From assembly GCA_024692385.1 (NCBI GenBank), contig JAILMS010000059.1, forward strand, positions 1-42,950: a stretch of DNA of 42,950 nt, given 5' to 3'. Position 1 is the first letter of the stretch; each line of letters opens with the position of its first letter. The notes under the pieces were generated by a model that saw only the letters and a program-made list of their open reading frames with translations, ran no database searches and had not been told where the DNA came from. This document shows positions 1-8,595 of this stretch, one piece after another. A program made the translations under genes and the position numbers. Origin of the DNA: Prevotella sp. (GTDB lineage Bacteria; Bacteroidota; Bacteroidia; Bacteroidales; Bacteroidaceae).

Positions 1-1199
1 ACGAGGTCGTTGCCTGGAGCCGACAGCAGATTCAGTCCGCTATGCTCTAAGCGGTCGCCATATTCCATCACGCCGCTGACGGGTGCCTTGCCACACTTCT
101 GAGTACAGCCCAGTGCCTTGTCTTCCAGTGTAGAGATGCCGCCAGCCTTGTTGCCTGGACTGGGGTTCTCGCCAACGGGTTCACCGTGTGATAGGAAATA
201 GTTCTTAAAGTTATTTATCATCGAGACTGTCTTCTCAAAGAGCGCTGCTGTTTCACAGCGGTTCATAAGAATTGTCTCTGCACCAAACATTTCTGGTACC
301 TCTGTCAGGATGCTGGTGCCACCCTGTGCTACCAGCCAGTCGGAGAATTCTCCTACCAGTGGGTTGGCGGTGATGCCACTGAATCCGTCGCTACCACCAC
401 ATTTCAGACCCACGCTCAGTTTCGATACGCTGACGTCTTCGCGCTTGTCTTGTTTGGCTTGGTCATAGAGGTCACGCAGTATCTCCATGCCGGCTTCTAT
501 CTCGTCACCCTCTACGCGCTGGGTTACCAGCAGTTTGATGCGCGACTTGTCATAATCGCCCAGCATCGCCATGAAGTCCTCGGGCTGATTGTTCTCACAG
601 CCTAAGCTCAGCACCAATACGCCACCGGCATTGGGGTGCAGACAGATGTCACGCAGTACTTTTCGCGTATTCTCATGGTCGTCAGAGAGTTGTGAACAGC
701 CGTAGTTGTGGTGCCACGTCCAGATGGCATCGATGCCTTCTTCTTGCGTTTCCTTACGCAGCTGCTCAGCCAAGCGCTCAGCAACACCATTGACGCAGCC
801 TACTGTTGGTACAATCCATATCTCGTTGCGCACACCGACGTCACCGTTCTTACGAACGTAGCCCTTGAAGGTACGCTTCTCGTCTTTGATGGTGAGTGGT
901 TGGTTAACGGGATGATAGGCATATTCCAATGTACCGCTGAGGTTGGTCTTCAGGTTGTTCTCATTCACCCAGTCACCGGCTTTCATATCCTGAAGAGCAT
1001 GCCCGATTGGATAGCCATACTTGATGATGTCGTCGCCTTGTTTCACATCCTTGATGAGTATCTTATGACCTGCAGGCGTGTCTTGACTGACTCTTATTTG
1101 CAGGCCGTCAACATCAATGATGTCGCCTGCCTTCTTGGGGACGAGACAGACTACCACCGAGTCGGCGGGATTTATCTTCAAGAATGTAGCTTGTTCCAT
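1..1199 (-). CDS. uxaA: Altronate dehydratase, 3' end outside window
   Basis: Dehydrates D-altronate to 2-keto-3-deoxygluconate (KDG) in the cytoplasmic galacturonate pathway. Translating the minus strand from the ATG at 1199 gives about 399 residues without a stop. An N-terminal SAF-like domain (about residues 1-90) is followed by UxaA-type conserved blocks: VRKNGDVGVRNEIWIVPTVG, HHNYGCSQ, LGCENNQPED, SPGNKAGGISTLEDKALGC, and finally APGNDLV at the window edge. Family members are near 495 residues, so roughly 100 C-terminal residues are missing here. An in-frame TGA lies four codons upstream of the ATG, which makes this the first possible ATG. The gene follows the LacI-type regulator gene after 22 bp and is probably co-transcribed with it. 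Its product feeds the kinase and aldolase encoded divergently at 2477-4214. Confidence 0.93.
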   Translation of the reverse strand, partial: MEQATFLKINPADSVVVCLVPKKAGDIIDVDGLQIRVSQDTPAGHKILIKDVKQGDDIIKYGYPIGHALQDMKAGDWVNENNLKTNLSGTLEYAYHPVNQPLTIKDEKRTFKGYVRKNGDVGVRNEIWIVPTVGCVNGVAERLAEQLRKETQEEGIDAIWTWHHNYGCSQLSDDHENTRKVLRDICLHPNAGGVLVLSLGCENNQPEDFMAMLGDYDKSRIKLLVTQRVEGDEIEAGMEILRDLYDQAKQDKREDVSVSKLSVGLKCGGSDGFSGITANPLVGEFSDWLVAQGGTSILTEVPEMFGAETILMNRCETAALFEKTVSMINNFKNYFLSHGEPVGENPSPGNKAGGISTLEDKALGCTQKCGKAPVSGVMEYGDRLEHSGLNLLSAPGNDL

Positions 1200-1221
1200 C
1201 AAGTATTGTCAGCGTAGTAAT

Positions 1222-2292
1222 TTATCCGATATTCTTTCTTCTGTAGAAGTCTATATTTTCCTTGGTGAGCAGCTCGATAGGCATGTAGTTGACAGAGTCA
1301 ACCTTCTTCTTCAGGATGATAGCGTTGAAGAGGGTATCGATACATGCATAGCCCTGCATATAAGCATGCTGGGCGATGAGGCACGAGATGCTGCCTTGGC
1401 GCACACACTCTGCATTCTTATGAACCATATCGTAACCCATAATCTGGATGTTGCGAAGATTGCTGCGTAGCAGGTATTCGCCTACCAGATGGGCTTTAGA
1501 GTTGAAGGTGATGCAGTGGTGTACTAATGGATGCTGCTCGAAGAATCTTTCCAGAATGGTGTCGTAGCTCTCACGCTTCTCGTCGAGCGAGAGGTTTACC
1601 TCATGAATCTTGACATTGGGGAAGTGGTCGTACATGTAGTGGCGAAATCCCGTCTCACGGTTCTCCTGCTGCTTAGAGGCTACGTTGCCGTTGCGCATCT
1701 GTTTCATCAGCATGATTTCCTTCTCGTTGGGCGTAAACAGCATCATCATGCGTGCTGCATAGTAGCCGCTGGCGAAGGAGTCTTGTCCAAAGAATGCCAA
1801 GGGGCGCAGGTCGGGCATATAGGAGTCAAGCAATACGAAGGGAATCTCCTGAGCATGCATGATGTCGGTATATTTGCGGGTAATATCCAGCTTCGAGGGT
1901 ACCACGACAACACCGTCAGGCTGTTGTCTTAATACCTCAATCATGGCTTGAGCGAAAGTGCTGGTGTCGAAACGGTTGTAGTACATCACCTTCTTAGATA
2001 TGCGGAAGTCGCGGAAGCGTTCGGTAGCCTCTGTAGCACCCGTTTCTATCTCTTCCCAGTAGGCTTCTGACTCGTGCTTGGGGAGCACCATAAAGAAGGT
2101 ATACGACTTGTTGTAGGCCAATGCCGAAGCATAGCGGTTGGGCTTATAGTCCATCTCTTCCAGAGCTTTCTTGACTTTGGCCAAAGCTTTAGGCGACACA
2201 TTCGGGCGCTCGTGGAGCACTCGGTCTACGGTTCCTACGCTGACACCAGCGCGTTCCGCAATGTCTTTGATTCTAATCTTCGTAGTATCCAT
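1222..2292 (-). CDS. LacI-family transcriptional regulator of galacturonate/KDG genes
   Basis: 356 residues. The N-terminal helix-turn-helix (about residues 6-34, IRIKDIAERAGVSVGTVDRV) is the LacI type. It is followed by the hinge region and a periplasmic-binding-protein-like sensor domain (about 60-345) with features such as VVVPSKLDI, FFGQDSFASGYYAA and IQIMGYDM. The reading frame is open upstream to 2406, but the start at 2292 is preferred: the helix-turn-helix begins there as in the family, and a TAnnTTTG promoter element (2301-2308) lies inside the extension. It sits upstream of uxaA and diverges from kdgK across 184 bp, so control of both transcripts, probably by sensing a uronate or KDG intermediate, is the natural inference. 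The ligand cannot be read from sequence. Confidence 0.9.
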   Translation of the reverse strand: MDTTKIRIKDIAERAGVSVGTVDRVLHERPNVSPKALAKVKKALEEMDYKPNRYASALAYNKSYTFFMVLPKHESEAYWEEIETGATEATERFRDFRISKKVMYYNRFDTSTFAQAMIEVLRQQPDGVVVVPSKLDITRKYTDIMHAQEIPFVLLDSYMPDLRPLAFFGQDSFASGYYAARMMMLFTPNEKEIMLMKQMRNGNVASKQQENRETGFRHYMYDHFPNVKIHEVNLSLDEKRESYDTILERFFEQHPLVHHCITFNSKAHLVGEYLLRSNLRNIQIMGYDMVHKNAECVRQGSISCLIAQHAYMQGYACIDTLFNAIILKKKVDSVNYMPIELLTKENIDFYRRKNIG

Positions 2293-2300
2293 ATTCTCTG

Positions 2301-2330
2301 CAAAGGTAATGAAAAAAAATGATACGCCAA
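2301..2330 (-). promoter_or_regulatory. Promoter of the LacI-type regulator/uxaA transcript
   Basis: On the minus strand, TTG (2328-2330), 19 nt, then TACCTTTG (2301-2308) fit the Bacteroidetes -33/-7 consensus. Only 8 nt separate the -7 box from the ATG at 2292, which implies a leader of about 4 nt. Confidence 0.8.
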
Positions 2331-2357
2331 TGATTATTTGGAGAATTTTCTTAATAG

Positions 2358-2365
2358 AAACGTTT
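2358..2365. promoter_or_regulatory. Possible LacI-type operator AAACGTTT
   Basis: An exact 8-bp palindrome with a central CG, the usual form of LacI-family operators. It lies between the two divergent promoters (-33 boxes at 2328-2330 and 2399-2402). The position fits joint control of both transcripts, but the site is short and symmetry does not extend outward, so this is weak. Confidence 0.25.
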
Positions 2366-2398
2366 ACGGCAGTTTTCTTGAATATTTTTTCTGTTTTC

Positions 2399-2430
2399 TT
2401 TGCCATTCTAAAAAATTAGTCGTAACTTTG
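2399..2430 (+). promoter_or_regulatory. Promoter of kdgK
   Basis: TTTG (2399-2402), 20 nt, TAACTTTG (2423-2430): a good -33/-7 match. The start site should be near 2435, giving a leader of about 42 nt before the ATG at 2477. Confidence 0.8.
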
Positions 2431-2476
2431 CAAACACTTTTGACACAACATTTTTATCAGATAATTCAAACAATAA

Positions 2477-3499
2477 ATGGCAAAAATTGTAACATTAGGC
2501 GAGATCATGCTTCGCCTGTCGCCCATGGGCAACGACCGTTTCATTCAGAGTGAGTCTTTCCGTATCATCCCTGGTGGTGGTGAGGCTAATGTCGCTGTCA
2601 GTGTGGCTAACTATGGTCATGAGGCTTACTTTGTCAGCAAGCTGCCTAAGCACGAGATAGGTCAGATAGCCGTTAACGCCCTGCGTCGTTATGGTGTGAA
2701 TACAGAGTATATTTCCCGTGGTGGTGATCGTGTAGGTTTGTACTATGCTGAGACGGGTGCTTCTATGCGTCCTTCAAAGGTTATCTACGACCGTGCTCAC
2801 AGTGCTATTGCTGAGGCTGATCCCACAGATTTCGATTTTGATGCCATTATGGAGGGCGCCGCTTGGTTCCACTGGAGTGGTATTACCCCAGCTATCAGCG
2901 ACAAGGCTGCTGAGCTGACTCGTCTGGCCTGTGAGGCTGCTAAGCGTCACGGCGTAACAGTTTCTGTCGACCTGAATTTCCGCAAGAAGCTGTGGACCTC
3001 AGAGAAGGCTATCTCTATCATGCGTCCACTGATGAAATCTGTCGATGTATGTATTGGTAACGAGGAGGATGCTGAGCTCTGTCTTGGCTTCAAGCCCGAT
3101 GCTGATGTAGAGGGTGGTCAGACTGATGCTGCTGGTTACGAGGGTATCTTCAAGCAGATGATGCAGGAGTTCGGCTTCAAGTATGTTGTCTCTACACTCC
3201 GTGAGAGCTATAGTGCTACTTTCAACGGTTGGAAGGCGCTGATCTACGATGGCAAGGAGTTCTATCAGTCTAAGCGTTACGAGATTAATCCTATCATCGA
3301 CCGTGTAGGTGGTGGCGATTCCTTCTCTGGTGGTCTGATTCACGGCCTGCTCACCAAGAAGACTCAGGGCGAGGCACTGGAGTTTGCCGTAGCTGCTTCT
3401 GCACTGAAGCACACTATCAATGGTGACTTCAATCAGGTATCTGTTGAAGAGGTAGAAGCCTTGGCTGGTGGTAGTGCCAACGGTCGCGTTCAGCGCTAA
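2477..3499 (+). CDS. kdgK: 2-keto-3-deoxygluconate kinase, PfkB family
   Basis: 340 residues. Phosphorylates KDG with ATP to KDPG, the step between altronate dehydratase and KDPG aldolase. The early MAKIVTLGEIMLRLSP and the GGGEANVAVSVANYG glycine-rich stretch match PfkB signature 1. The C-terminal signature is DRVGGGDSFSGG, with D281 the expected catalytic base. The assignment to KDG rather than another sugar rests on family resemblance together with context: uxaA and a LacI-type regulator on one side, a KDPG aldolase on the other. The 46-nt gap to the aldolase is AT-rich with a repeated TTGAGAAA-like octamer and no obvious promoter, so the two form an operon. Confidence 0.92.
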   Translation: MAKIVTLGEIMLRLSPMGNDRFIQSESFRIIPGGGEANVAVSVANYGHEAYFVSKLPKHEIGQIAVNALRRYGVNTEYISRGGDRVGLYYAETGASMRPSKVIYDRAHSAIAEADPTDFDFDAIMEGAAWFHWSGITPAISDKAAELTRLACEAAKRHGVTVSVDLNFRKKLWTSEKAISIMRPLMKSVDVCIGNEEDAELCLGFKPDADVEGGQTDAAGYEGIFKQMMQEFGFKYVVSTLRESYSATFNGWKALIYDGKEFYQSKRYEINPIIDRVGGGDSFSGGLIHGLLTKKTQGEALEFAVAASALKHTINGDFNQVSVEEVEALAGGSANGRVQR

Positions 3500-3545
3500 A
3501 GCATATTGAGAAATTGAAATAATGAGAAATTGAGAATTTTGATTT

Positions 3546-4214
3546 ATGGCAAAATTTGATAAGATAGCTGTCCTGAAGAAGATTGGCGACACAGGTATGG
3601 TACCCGTCTTCTATCACAAGGACTTGGAAGTTTGCAAGAACGTGGTAAAGGCCTGCTATGAGGGTGGCGTTCGTGCTTTTGAGTTTACCAATCGTGGCGA
3701 CTTTGCTCAGGAGATTTTTGGTGAGCTGGTAAAGTGGGCTGATAAGGAATGTCCTGAATTGGCTCTGGGTATTGGCTCTATCGTTGATGCTCCTACCGCA
3801 GCCATGTATATTCAGTTGGGTGCCTGCTTCGTAGTAGGTCCGCTGCTGAATCCTGACATTGCTCCCGTTTGCAATCGTCGCCTCATTCCTTACTGCCCAG
3901 GCTGTATGACTGTTAGCGAGATTGGTAAGGCTCAGGAGTTAGGTTGCGACCTGACAAAGGTATTCCCCGGCGACGTTGTTGGTCCTAATATGGTTAAGGG
4001 CTTGAAGGCTCCTATGCCTTGGTCTAAGATTATGGTGACAGGTGGCGTTGCTCCTGAAGAGGAGAACCTTAAGGGCTGGTTTAAGGCTGGCGTCTTCTGT
4101 GTGGGTATGGGCTCTAAGCTGTTCCCCTCAGATAAGGTGAAGGCTGGCGACTGGCAGTATGTAACCGACAAGTGCAAGGAGGCACTTGGTTATGTGGCTA
4201 AGGCTCGCGCTTAG
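3546..4214 (+). CDS. eda: KDPG / 4-hydroxy-2-oxoglutarate aldolase
   Basis: 222 residues, usual length for class I KDPG aldolase. Cleaves 2-keto-3-deoxy-6-phosphogluconate into pyruvate and glyceraldehyde 3-phosphate. The family Glu lies in AFEFTNRG (E46) and the Schiff-base Lys in LTKVFPGD (K138). The phosphate-binding [12 protein letters not shown] loop is also clear. It is the last enzyme of the galacturonate route encoded here. Its last 23 nt overlap the start of the sensor kinase gene in another frame, so the kinase must be read from the same mRNA or from a promoter inside eda. Confidence 0.93.
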   Translation: MAKFDKIAVLKKIGDTGMVPVFYHKDLEVCKNVVKACYEGGVRAFEFTNRGDFAQEIFGELVKWADKECPELALGIGSIVDAPTAAMYIQLGACFVVGPLLNPDIAPVCNRRLIPYCPGCMTVSEIGKAQELGCDLTKVFPGDVVGPNMVKGLKAPMPWSKIMVTGGVAPEEENLKGWFKAGVFCVGMGSKLFPSDKVKAGDWQYVTDKCKEALGYVAKARA

Positions 4215-7200
4215 TGCCGCAGTCCTTGTAATATTATCAGCTTGTTCCCCGTCCGATAAGGCAGCGGTGGACAAGCTGAATTCAATCTCTTATGCCTTTC
4301 ATTATCGCGACATCGACTCTACGGAGTATTATGCTCAGCGTGCCTATGAGCTGTCGTCGTTTGACGACGGGCGAGCCGAGGCTCTCAATAATCTGGCTTT
4401 CGTCTCTTTGGTACGCATGGATTATGACAAAGCTGAGCAGCAGTTGAATGAGGCGTTGTCGCTGACTGATAACCAGGTTGAGTTGCTGATTGCTGAAGTA
4501 CAGCAGATGCGCCTTTGTCAGCGTCGTAGCAACAATCGTGCTTTCTATGAACATCGTGAACAGGCGCAGAGCCATCTCAATCGCATTCGTGAAGAGCGTA
4601 GCGAGCTGTCGGAGCGTTTGCAGCAGCGCCTCATCTATGCAGAGTCGGAGATGGCTGTCGTCAACTCCACCTATTACTATTATGTAGGCCTTGAGCGCCA
4701 GTCGATAGAGGCTATCGAGGAGATGGATACGGAGGCTACGCGTCGTGATACTGCCCAGTATCTGAACTATCTGTATAATGTGGGTGCTGGTGGCATCCTG
4801 ACTGATGGCAGTGCTGAGCAGATTCGTGCCGACGAGATAGAGTGTCTGACGCGCTGTCTGAACCTTGCTGAGCGTCGTCACTATCCTTATTTCAAGGCGC
4901 AGGCACTGGAGGCATTGGCCGACCATACGGGTAATATGGCACAGGCTGAAGAGGCCTTGCGACTGTTTGAAGCCTATGGCGATGTCTATCAGATAGCGGG
5001 TGCCTATCGTACGTTGGCTTCTTGTTACCATGCAATGGGTGACGACCATCAGGCCCTTGACAATCTGAATAAGGCATTGGCTGATAAGCGCATCAACCAG
5101 GCTCCAGACCTGGTGGCTAGTATTCGTGAACAGCTCTCTGTGGCTTATTCCGCTATTGATGACAAGCGACAGAGCGACTACAACCGCAATATCTATATCG
5201 ACTTGCAGGAACAGACTCGCCAGGACCGCGAGTTGGAGGCTCGTGCTGGCATCCTTGACAGAGAGGCCCGCCAGCTCAACTGGATGATTCTGGCTGTGGT
5301 GATAGCCATCTTGCTGTTGCTGTTCCTGTTGTGGCTCTTCAACCGTATGAATCGTCAACGCAAGGAAGACACCCAGTTTGACGACCTGTTGGAACAGAAG
5401 ACGGAGGAGGTGGCTGAGGCTCGTCTGCGCGTTGAGCGTAATGAGCGCCGCCATTTGGAGCAACGTGCCAAGATATCCATGGCAATGGGTATTCTGCCAC
5501 TCATCGACCGCATCCGCCATGAGGTAGAGAAGGTTTCTGAACAGACTGATAATACAGAGCGTTTGGACTATATCCGTGAGCTCACTGACAATATCAACCA
5601 GCAGAATGAGATGCTGACAGAGTGGATACAGCTGCGTCAGGGTGAGCTGAGCATGAATGTGGAGAGTTTCCCCCTGCAGTCATTGTTTGATATTGTGGCT
5701 CGCAGCAAGAGGAGTTTCCAGATGAAGGGCGTTACGCTGAATGTCCTTCCTACTGAGACTACCGTTAAGGCCGACCGTGTGCTGACGCTTTTCATGCTCA
5801 ACACGCTGGCTGACAATGCCCGCAAGTTTACACCTGATGGCGGACATGTTGACATCTCCGCTGCTGAGGGCGAAGGCTATGTCGAGGTGTCTGTAGCTGA
5901 TACTGGCTGTGGTATGGATGTCGACCAGTTGGCCCACGTCTTTGAACATAAGGTACAACAAGGTCATGGCTTCGGACTGATGAACTGTAAGGGCATCATC
6001 GAGAAGTATCGTAAGACGAGCCAGCTGTTCTCTGTCTGCTCCTTGCAGGCTGAGAGTCAGGAGGGTAGGGGCTCACGCTTCTTCTTCCGCCTGCCTAAGG
6101 GTATCGTTAGATGTTTGGTAATAGGTGTTGGCTGCTGGATGTTTGCTTTAGGTACATGGGCTGCCCCATCACCTAATACCCACCACCCATCACCCATAGA
6201 ACTTGCCCACATCTATGCCGACTCAGCCTATTTCTCCAATATCAATGGCACCTATGCCCGTACATTGGAGTTTGCCGACTCTTGTCGTGCCTATCTCAAT
6301 GCCCACTATCTCAAGCAGCACCCTAAGGGCAAACTCCTGCTCAAGAGATTAGGCGATGAGGCCACACCGATAGATATCCAGTGGTTGCACGAGGATGTGG
6401 AAACCAACTACCAGATTATCCTCGACATCCGTAACGAGAGTGCCGTAGCAGCATTGGCCCTTCACGAGTGGTCGCTCTACGCCTATAATAACAAGGTGTA
6501 TACACAGCTCTTCAAGGAGCTTAGCGCTGATACCACGCTGTCAGACTATGTCCGCACCATGCAGCAGTCGCAGCAGAACAAGCGCATCGCCGTCTATCTG
6601 CTACTGGTATTGCTGGTACTCATCGTTCCAGCCTACTATATGCTCTACTATCGTCATCGTCTCTACCAGCGCTTCCGTCAGGAGCGCCAGCAGCAGACCA
6701 GCATCGAGATGGCTGACGACGAGTTGCGTCGTGCTGAACTGGAGAATGCCAATCTGCATGTTGCTAACAGCGTGCTTGACAACTGCCTCTCTACGCTGAA
6801 GCATGAGACGATGTACTACCCCTCACGCATCCGCCAGCTGGTTGATGCTGGTGATATGCAGTCGCTGGCAGAGGTGGCAGCCTACTATCGTGACCTCTAT
6901 GGCATTCTTATCCAGCAGGCCATCTCACAGGTGGAGCGCATCAAGCTGCATCTGCATCCTGTAGAGCTCTACGGACAGACCGTCTTGGGCGACGACAACC
7001 TGCTGCACTATCTCTTCGAGCTGCTGAAGGTTGACGCCTCTCAGGTTACTGCCGAGGTTAAAGATGAGAAGTATGTGGTCTATTACGTCACTTTCAACTC
7101 TCAACTTTCGATTTTCAACTCTTATCTGGCTCGTCAGATAGTACGCGATCATGGAGAGGCTACAGCCCGTCGTGGTTGTGGTATCGTCATAGATAATGAA

Positions 7201-7248
7201 AATAATTTAGTCAACATAACATTACCCCGACACAATGGAAAAGTTTAA
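4192..7248 (+). CDS. Large tandem sensor histidine kinase with TPR-like sensor, DUF5112/DUF5113 type
   Basis: 1018 residues from ATG 4192 (a TTG at 4186 is also open). The start gives a lipoprotein-like signal, [18 protein letters not shown], with C18. Residues about 30-345 are TPR-like helical repeats in the periplasm. A membrane span lies at about 364-383, then a coiled linker and an ATPase domain with N-box [10 protein letters not shown] (N537), G1 box DTGCGM (570) and G2 box GHGFGL (591). No clear H-box precedes it. After the ATPase comes a second signal-like hydrophobic stretch (639-658), another exported segment, a span (798-820), and a second cytoplasmic part with [11 protein letters not shown] (H871) but only a degenerate ATPase. 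This looks like two kinases fused head to tail. The match to DUF5112/DUF5113 is from memory of Bacteroidetes proteins. It overlaps the downstream response regulator by 14 nt, so they are partners. Confidence 0.85.
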   Translation: MWLRLALSAAVLVILSACSPSDKAAVDKLNSISYAFHYRDIDSTEYYAQRAYELSSFDDGRAEALNNLAFVSLVRMDYDKAEQQLNEALSLTDNQVELLIAEVQQMRLCQRRSNNRAFYEHREQAQSHLNRIREERSELSERLQQRLIYAESEMAVVNSTYYYYVGLERQSIEAIEEMDTEATRRDTAQYLNYLYNVGAGGILTDGSAEQIRADEIECLTRCLNLAERRHYPYFKAQALEALADHTGNMAQAEEALRLFEAYGDVYQIAGAYRTLASCYHAMGDDHQALDNLNKALADKRINQAPDLVASIREQLSVAYSAIDDKRQSDYNRNIYIDLQEQTRQDRELEARAGILDREARQLNWMILAVVIAILLLLFLLWLFNRMNRQRKEDTQFDDLLEQKTEEVAEARLRVERNERRHLEQRAKISMAMGILPLIDRIRHEVEKVSEQTDNTERLDYIRELTDNINQQNEMLTEWIQLRQGELSMNVESFPLQSLFDIVARSKRSFQMKGVTLNVLPTETTVKADRVLTLFMLNTLADNARKFTPDGGHVDISAAEGEGYVEVSVADTGCGMDVDQLAHVFEHKVQQGHGFGLMNCKGIIEKYRKTSQLFSVCSLQAESQEGRGSRFFFRLPKGIVRCLVIGVGCWMFALGTWAAPSPNTHHPSPIELAHIYADSAYFSNINGTYARTLEFADSCRAYLNAHYLKQHPKGKLLLKRLGDEATPIDIQWLHEDVETNYQIILDIRNESAVAALALHEWSLYAYNNKVYTQLFKELSADTTLSDYVRTMQQSQQNKRIAVYLLLVLLVLIVPAYYMLYYRHRLYQRFRQERQQQTSIEMADDELRRAELENANLHVANSVLDNCLSTLKHETMYYPSRIRQLVDAGDMQSLAEVAAYYRDLYGILIQQAISQVERIKLHLHPVELYGQTVLGDDNLLHYLFELLKVDASQVTAEVKDEKYVVYYVTFNSQLSIFNSYLARQIVRDHGEATARRGCGIVIDNENNLVNITLPRHNGKV
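6167..6194 (+). repeat. In-frame heptamer repeat at the kinase fusion junction
   Basis: Four 7-nt units CATCACC, TAATACC, CACCACC, CATCACC inside the kinase gene. They encode a Pro/His-rich linker (about residues 659-668) right after the second hydrophobic stretch. Similar heptamer tracts occur between genes elsewhere in the window. Confidence 0.6.
7094..7121 (+). repeat. In-frame heptamer repeat near the kinase C-terminus
   Basis: Four units TCAACTC, TCAACTT, TCGATTT, TCAACTC encode residues about 968-977, between the degenerate second ATPase core and the motif [10 protein letters not shown]. The sequence looks like intergenic spacer captured into the frame. Confidence 0.6.
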
Positions 7249-7951
7249 ACTGATTATCGTCGAGGATGTACCCCTCGAACTGAAAGGCACAGAAGGCATC
7301 GTGCGCAACGAGATTCCTGAAGCTGAAGTCATTGGCACCGCAGCCAACGAGAGTAGCTATTGGAAGCTGATTAAGCAACAGCAGCCCGACCTGGTGTTGC
7401 TCGACCTCGGACTGGGCGGCTCTACCACCGTGGGCGTCGAGATTTGCCGTCAGACTAAAGAACTCTATCCTCAGGTGAAGATACTCATCTTCACTGGCGA
7501 GATACTCAACGAGAAACTGTGGGTCGATGTGCTCGACGCTGGTGCCGACGGCATCATCCTGAAGAGCGGTGAGCTGCTCACACGTCGCGACGTAATGGCC
7601 GTGATGGAGGGCAAGCAGCTGGTATTCAACGAGCCCATCCTCCAGAAAATTGTCGACCGCTTCAAGCATGCCGTATCCTCACAGCTGGCACGCCAGGAGG
7701 CACTTATCAACTATGAGATTGATGAATACGACGAGCGCTTCCTGCGCCACCTGGCGCTTGGCTTCACCAAGGAGCAGATTACGGGTCTGCGTGGCATGCC
7801 CTTTGGCGTGAAGAGTCTGGAGAAACGACAGATGGAACTGGTTCGCAAGCTCTTCCCTGGTGGCGAGAGCGTCAACGCAACCCGTCTGGTAGTTCGTGCC
7901 CTCGAGTTACGCATCCTCGACATCGATAACCTCGAGCCCGATATGGAGTAA
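7235..7951 (+). CDS. Response regulator, receiver plus LuxR-like HTH (DUF5932 type)
   Basis: 238 residues. The receiver domain (about 1-130) has the acidic pair in IVEDVP, the phospho-acceptor Asp in LVLLDLGLGG, the switch Thr in IFTGE and the conserved Lys in ILKSGE. The C-terminal part, FLRHLALGFTKEQITGLRGM followed by SLEKRQMELVRKLF, resembles a NarL/FixJ helix-turn-helix. The short glycine-rich segment after the phospho-acceptor Asp (GLGGSTTVGVE) differs from the usual MP motif. It starts 14 nt inside the sensor kinase gene, so the two are translationally coupled and form a two-component pair. Target genes are unknown; the upstream KDG genes are candidates. Confidence 0.87.
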   Translation: MEKFKLIIVEDVPLELKGTEGIVRNEIPEAEVIGTAANESSYWKLIKQQQPDLVLLDLGLGGSTTVGVEICRQTKELYPQVKILIFTGEILNEKLWVDVLDAGADGIILKSGELLTRRDVMAVMEGKQLVFNEPILQKIVDRFKHAVSSQLARQEALINYEIDEYDERFLRHLALGFTKEQITGLRGMPFGVKSLEKRQMELVRKLFPGGESVNATRLVVRALELRILDIDNLEPDME

Positions 7952-8004
7952 TTTCTTAATTTCTCATTTTTTAATTTTTTAATTTTTCAATTTTTGTATT
8001 TTTG
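7952..8004 (+). repeat. AT-rich octamer spacer
   Basis: Degenerate 8-nt units (TTTTTTAA, TTTTTTAA, TTTTTCAA, TTTTTGTA, TTTTTGAA) fill the gap after the response regulator. The last unit contains the TTG used as start of the next gene, and TATTTTTG (7997-8004) by chance or design matches a -7 promoter box. Confidence 0.5.
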
Positions 8005-8595
8005 AAAAGGTTTTTGCCACATATTGCCATAACGCTGTTCCTGACACAGCTGCTGCTCATGCTCGTGTCGTGGCTGCTCAGTGCTGCCTTCCCTGAAAGC
8101 GGCATCCGCTCGCTGCTCTCCAGCGAGGGACTGCGCTGGTTCTTCGGCCATTTCAGCCATCAGCTGGCCACCCCCGTGCTACTGTGTCTGTTGCTCGTCA
8201 TTATGGCATACGGTGTATTCCGTCGTTGTGGTGCCCTCAGCTATAAAGCCACGTTCCGTGAGCGTCGCGCCCTCACCATGACGCTGCTACTCGCCGTTGT
8301 AGCCCTTGTCCTGATACTGCTACTTACGGCCGTCCCCCATGCCGTCATGCTCTCCGCTATGGGCACCCTCTGGCCGTCGCCATTCTCGCGTGCCCTGTTG
8401 CCCATGCTCTGCTTCATCATTATCTCGCTGAGTGCTTTCTATGGCATCATGGCAGGCCACTTCAACAACCTCACAGATGTCTATGAAGCCCTGCTCGACG
8501 GCATCCGACAGGGCGCTGCATTCATCCTGTTCTATCTGCTGATAACCCAACTCTACCTGTCGGTATGCTACACCTTGCCGACGGTAATAGTATAG
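8002..8595 (+). CDS. Integral membrane protein of unknown function
   Basis: 197 residues with about five hydrophobic spans (approximately residues 5-28, 50-70, 93-113, 132-152, 168-190). I do not recognise the family. The frame has no ATG before M20; the TTG at 8002 gives a sensible start (KRFLPHIAITLFLTQLLL) with a short positively charged N-terminus, but it is embedded in an octamer repeat and overlaps a TATTTTTG box, so a later start near 8059 is possible. It lies 50 bp after the response regulator on the same strand and may be part of that operon. Confidence 0.7.
   Translation: MKRFLPHIAITLFLTQLLLMLVSWLLSAAFPESGIRSLLSSEGLRWFFGHFSHQLATPVLLCLLLVIMAYGVFRRCGALSYKATFRERRALTMTLLLAVVALVLILLLTAVPHAVMLSAMGTLWPSPFSRALLPMLCFIIISLSAFYGIMAGHFNNLTDVYEALLDGIRQGAAFILFYLLITQLYLSVCYTLPTVIV

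Noticed and set aside
708..1217. 169-codon plus-strand frame at the window start
   Set aside because: It is the complement of the altronate dehydratase gene, which has recognisable motifs on the minus strand.
2293..2406. 38-codon N-terminal extension of the LacI-type regulator
   Set aside because: The extension contains the promoter -33 and -7 boxes and a hydrophobic stretch not found in the family.
4282..5520. 412-codon minus-strand open frame
   Set aside because: Antisense to the sensor kinase; low-quality Leu/Thr/Gln-rich translation with no domain.
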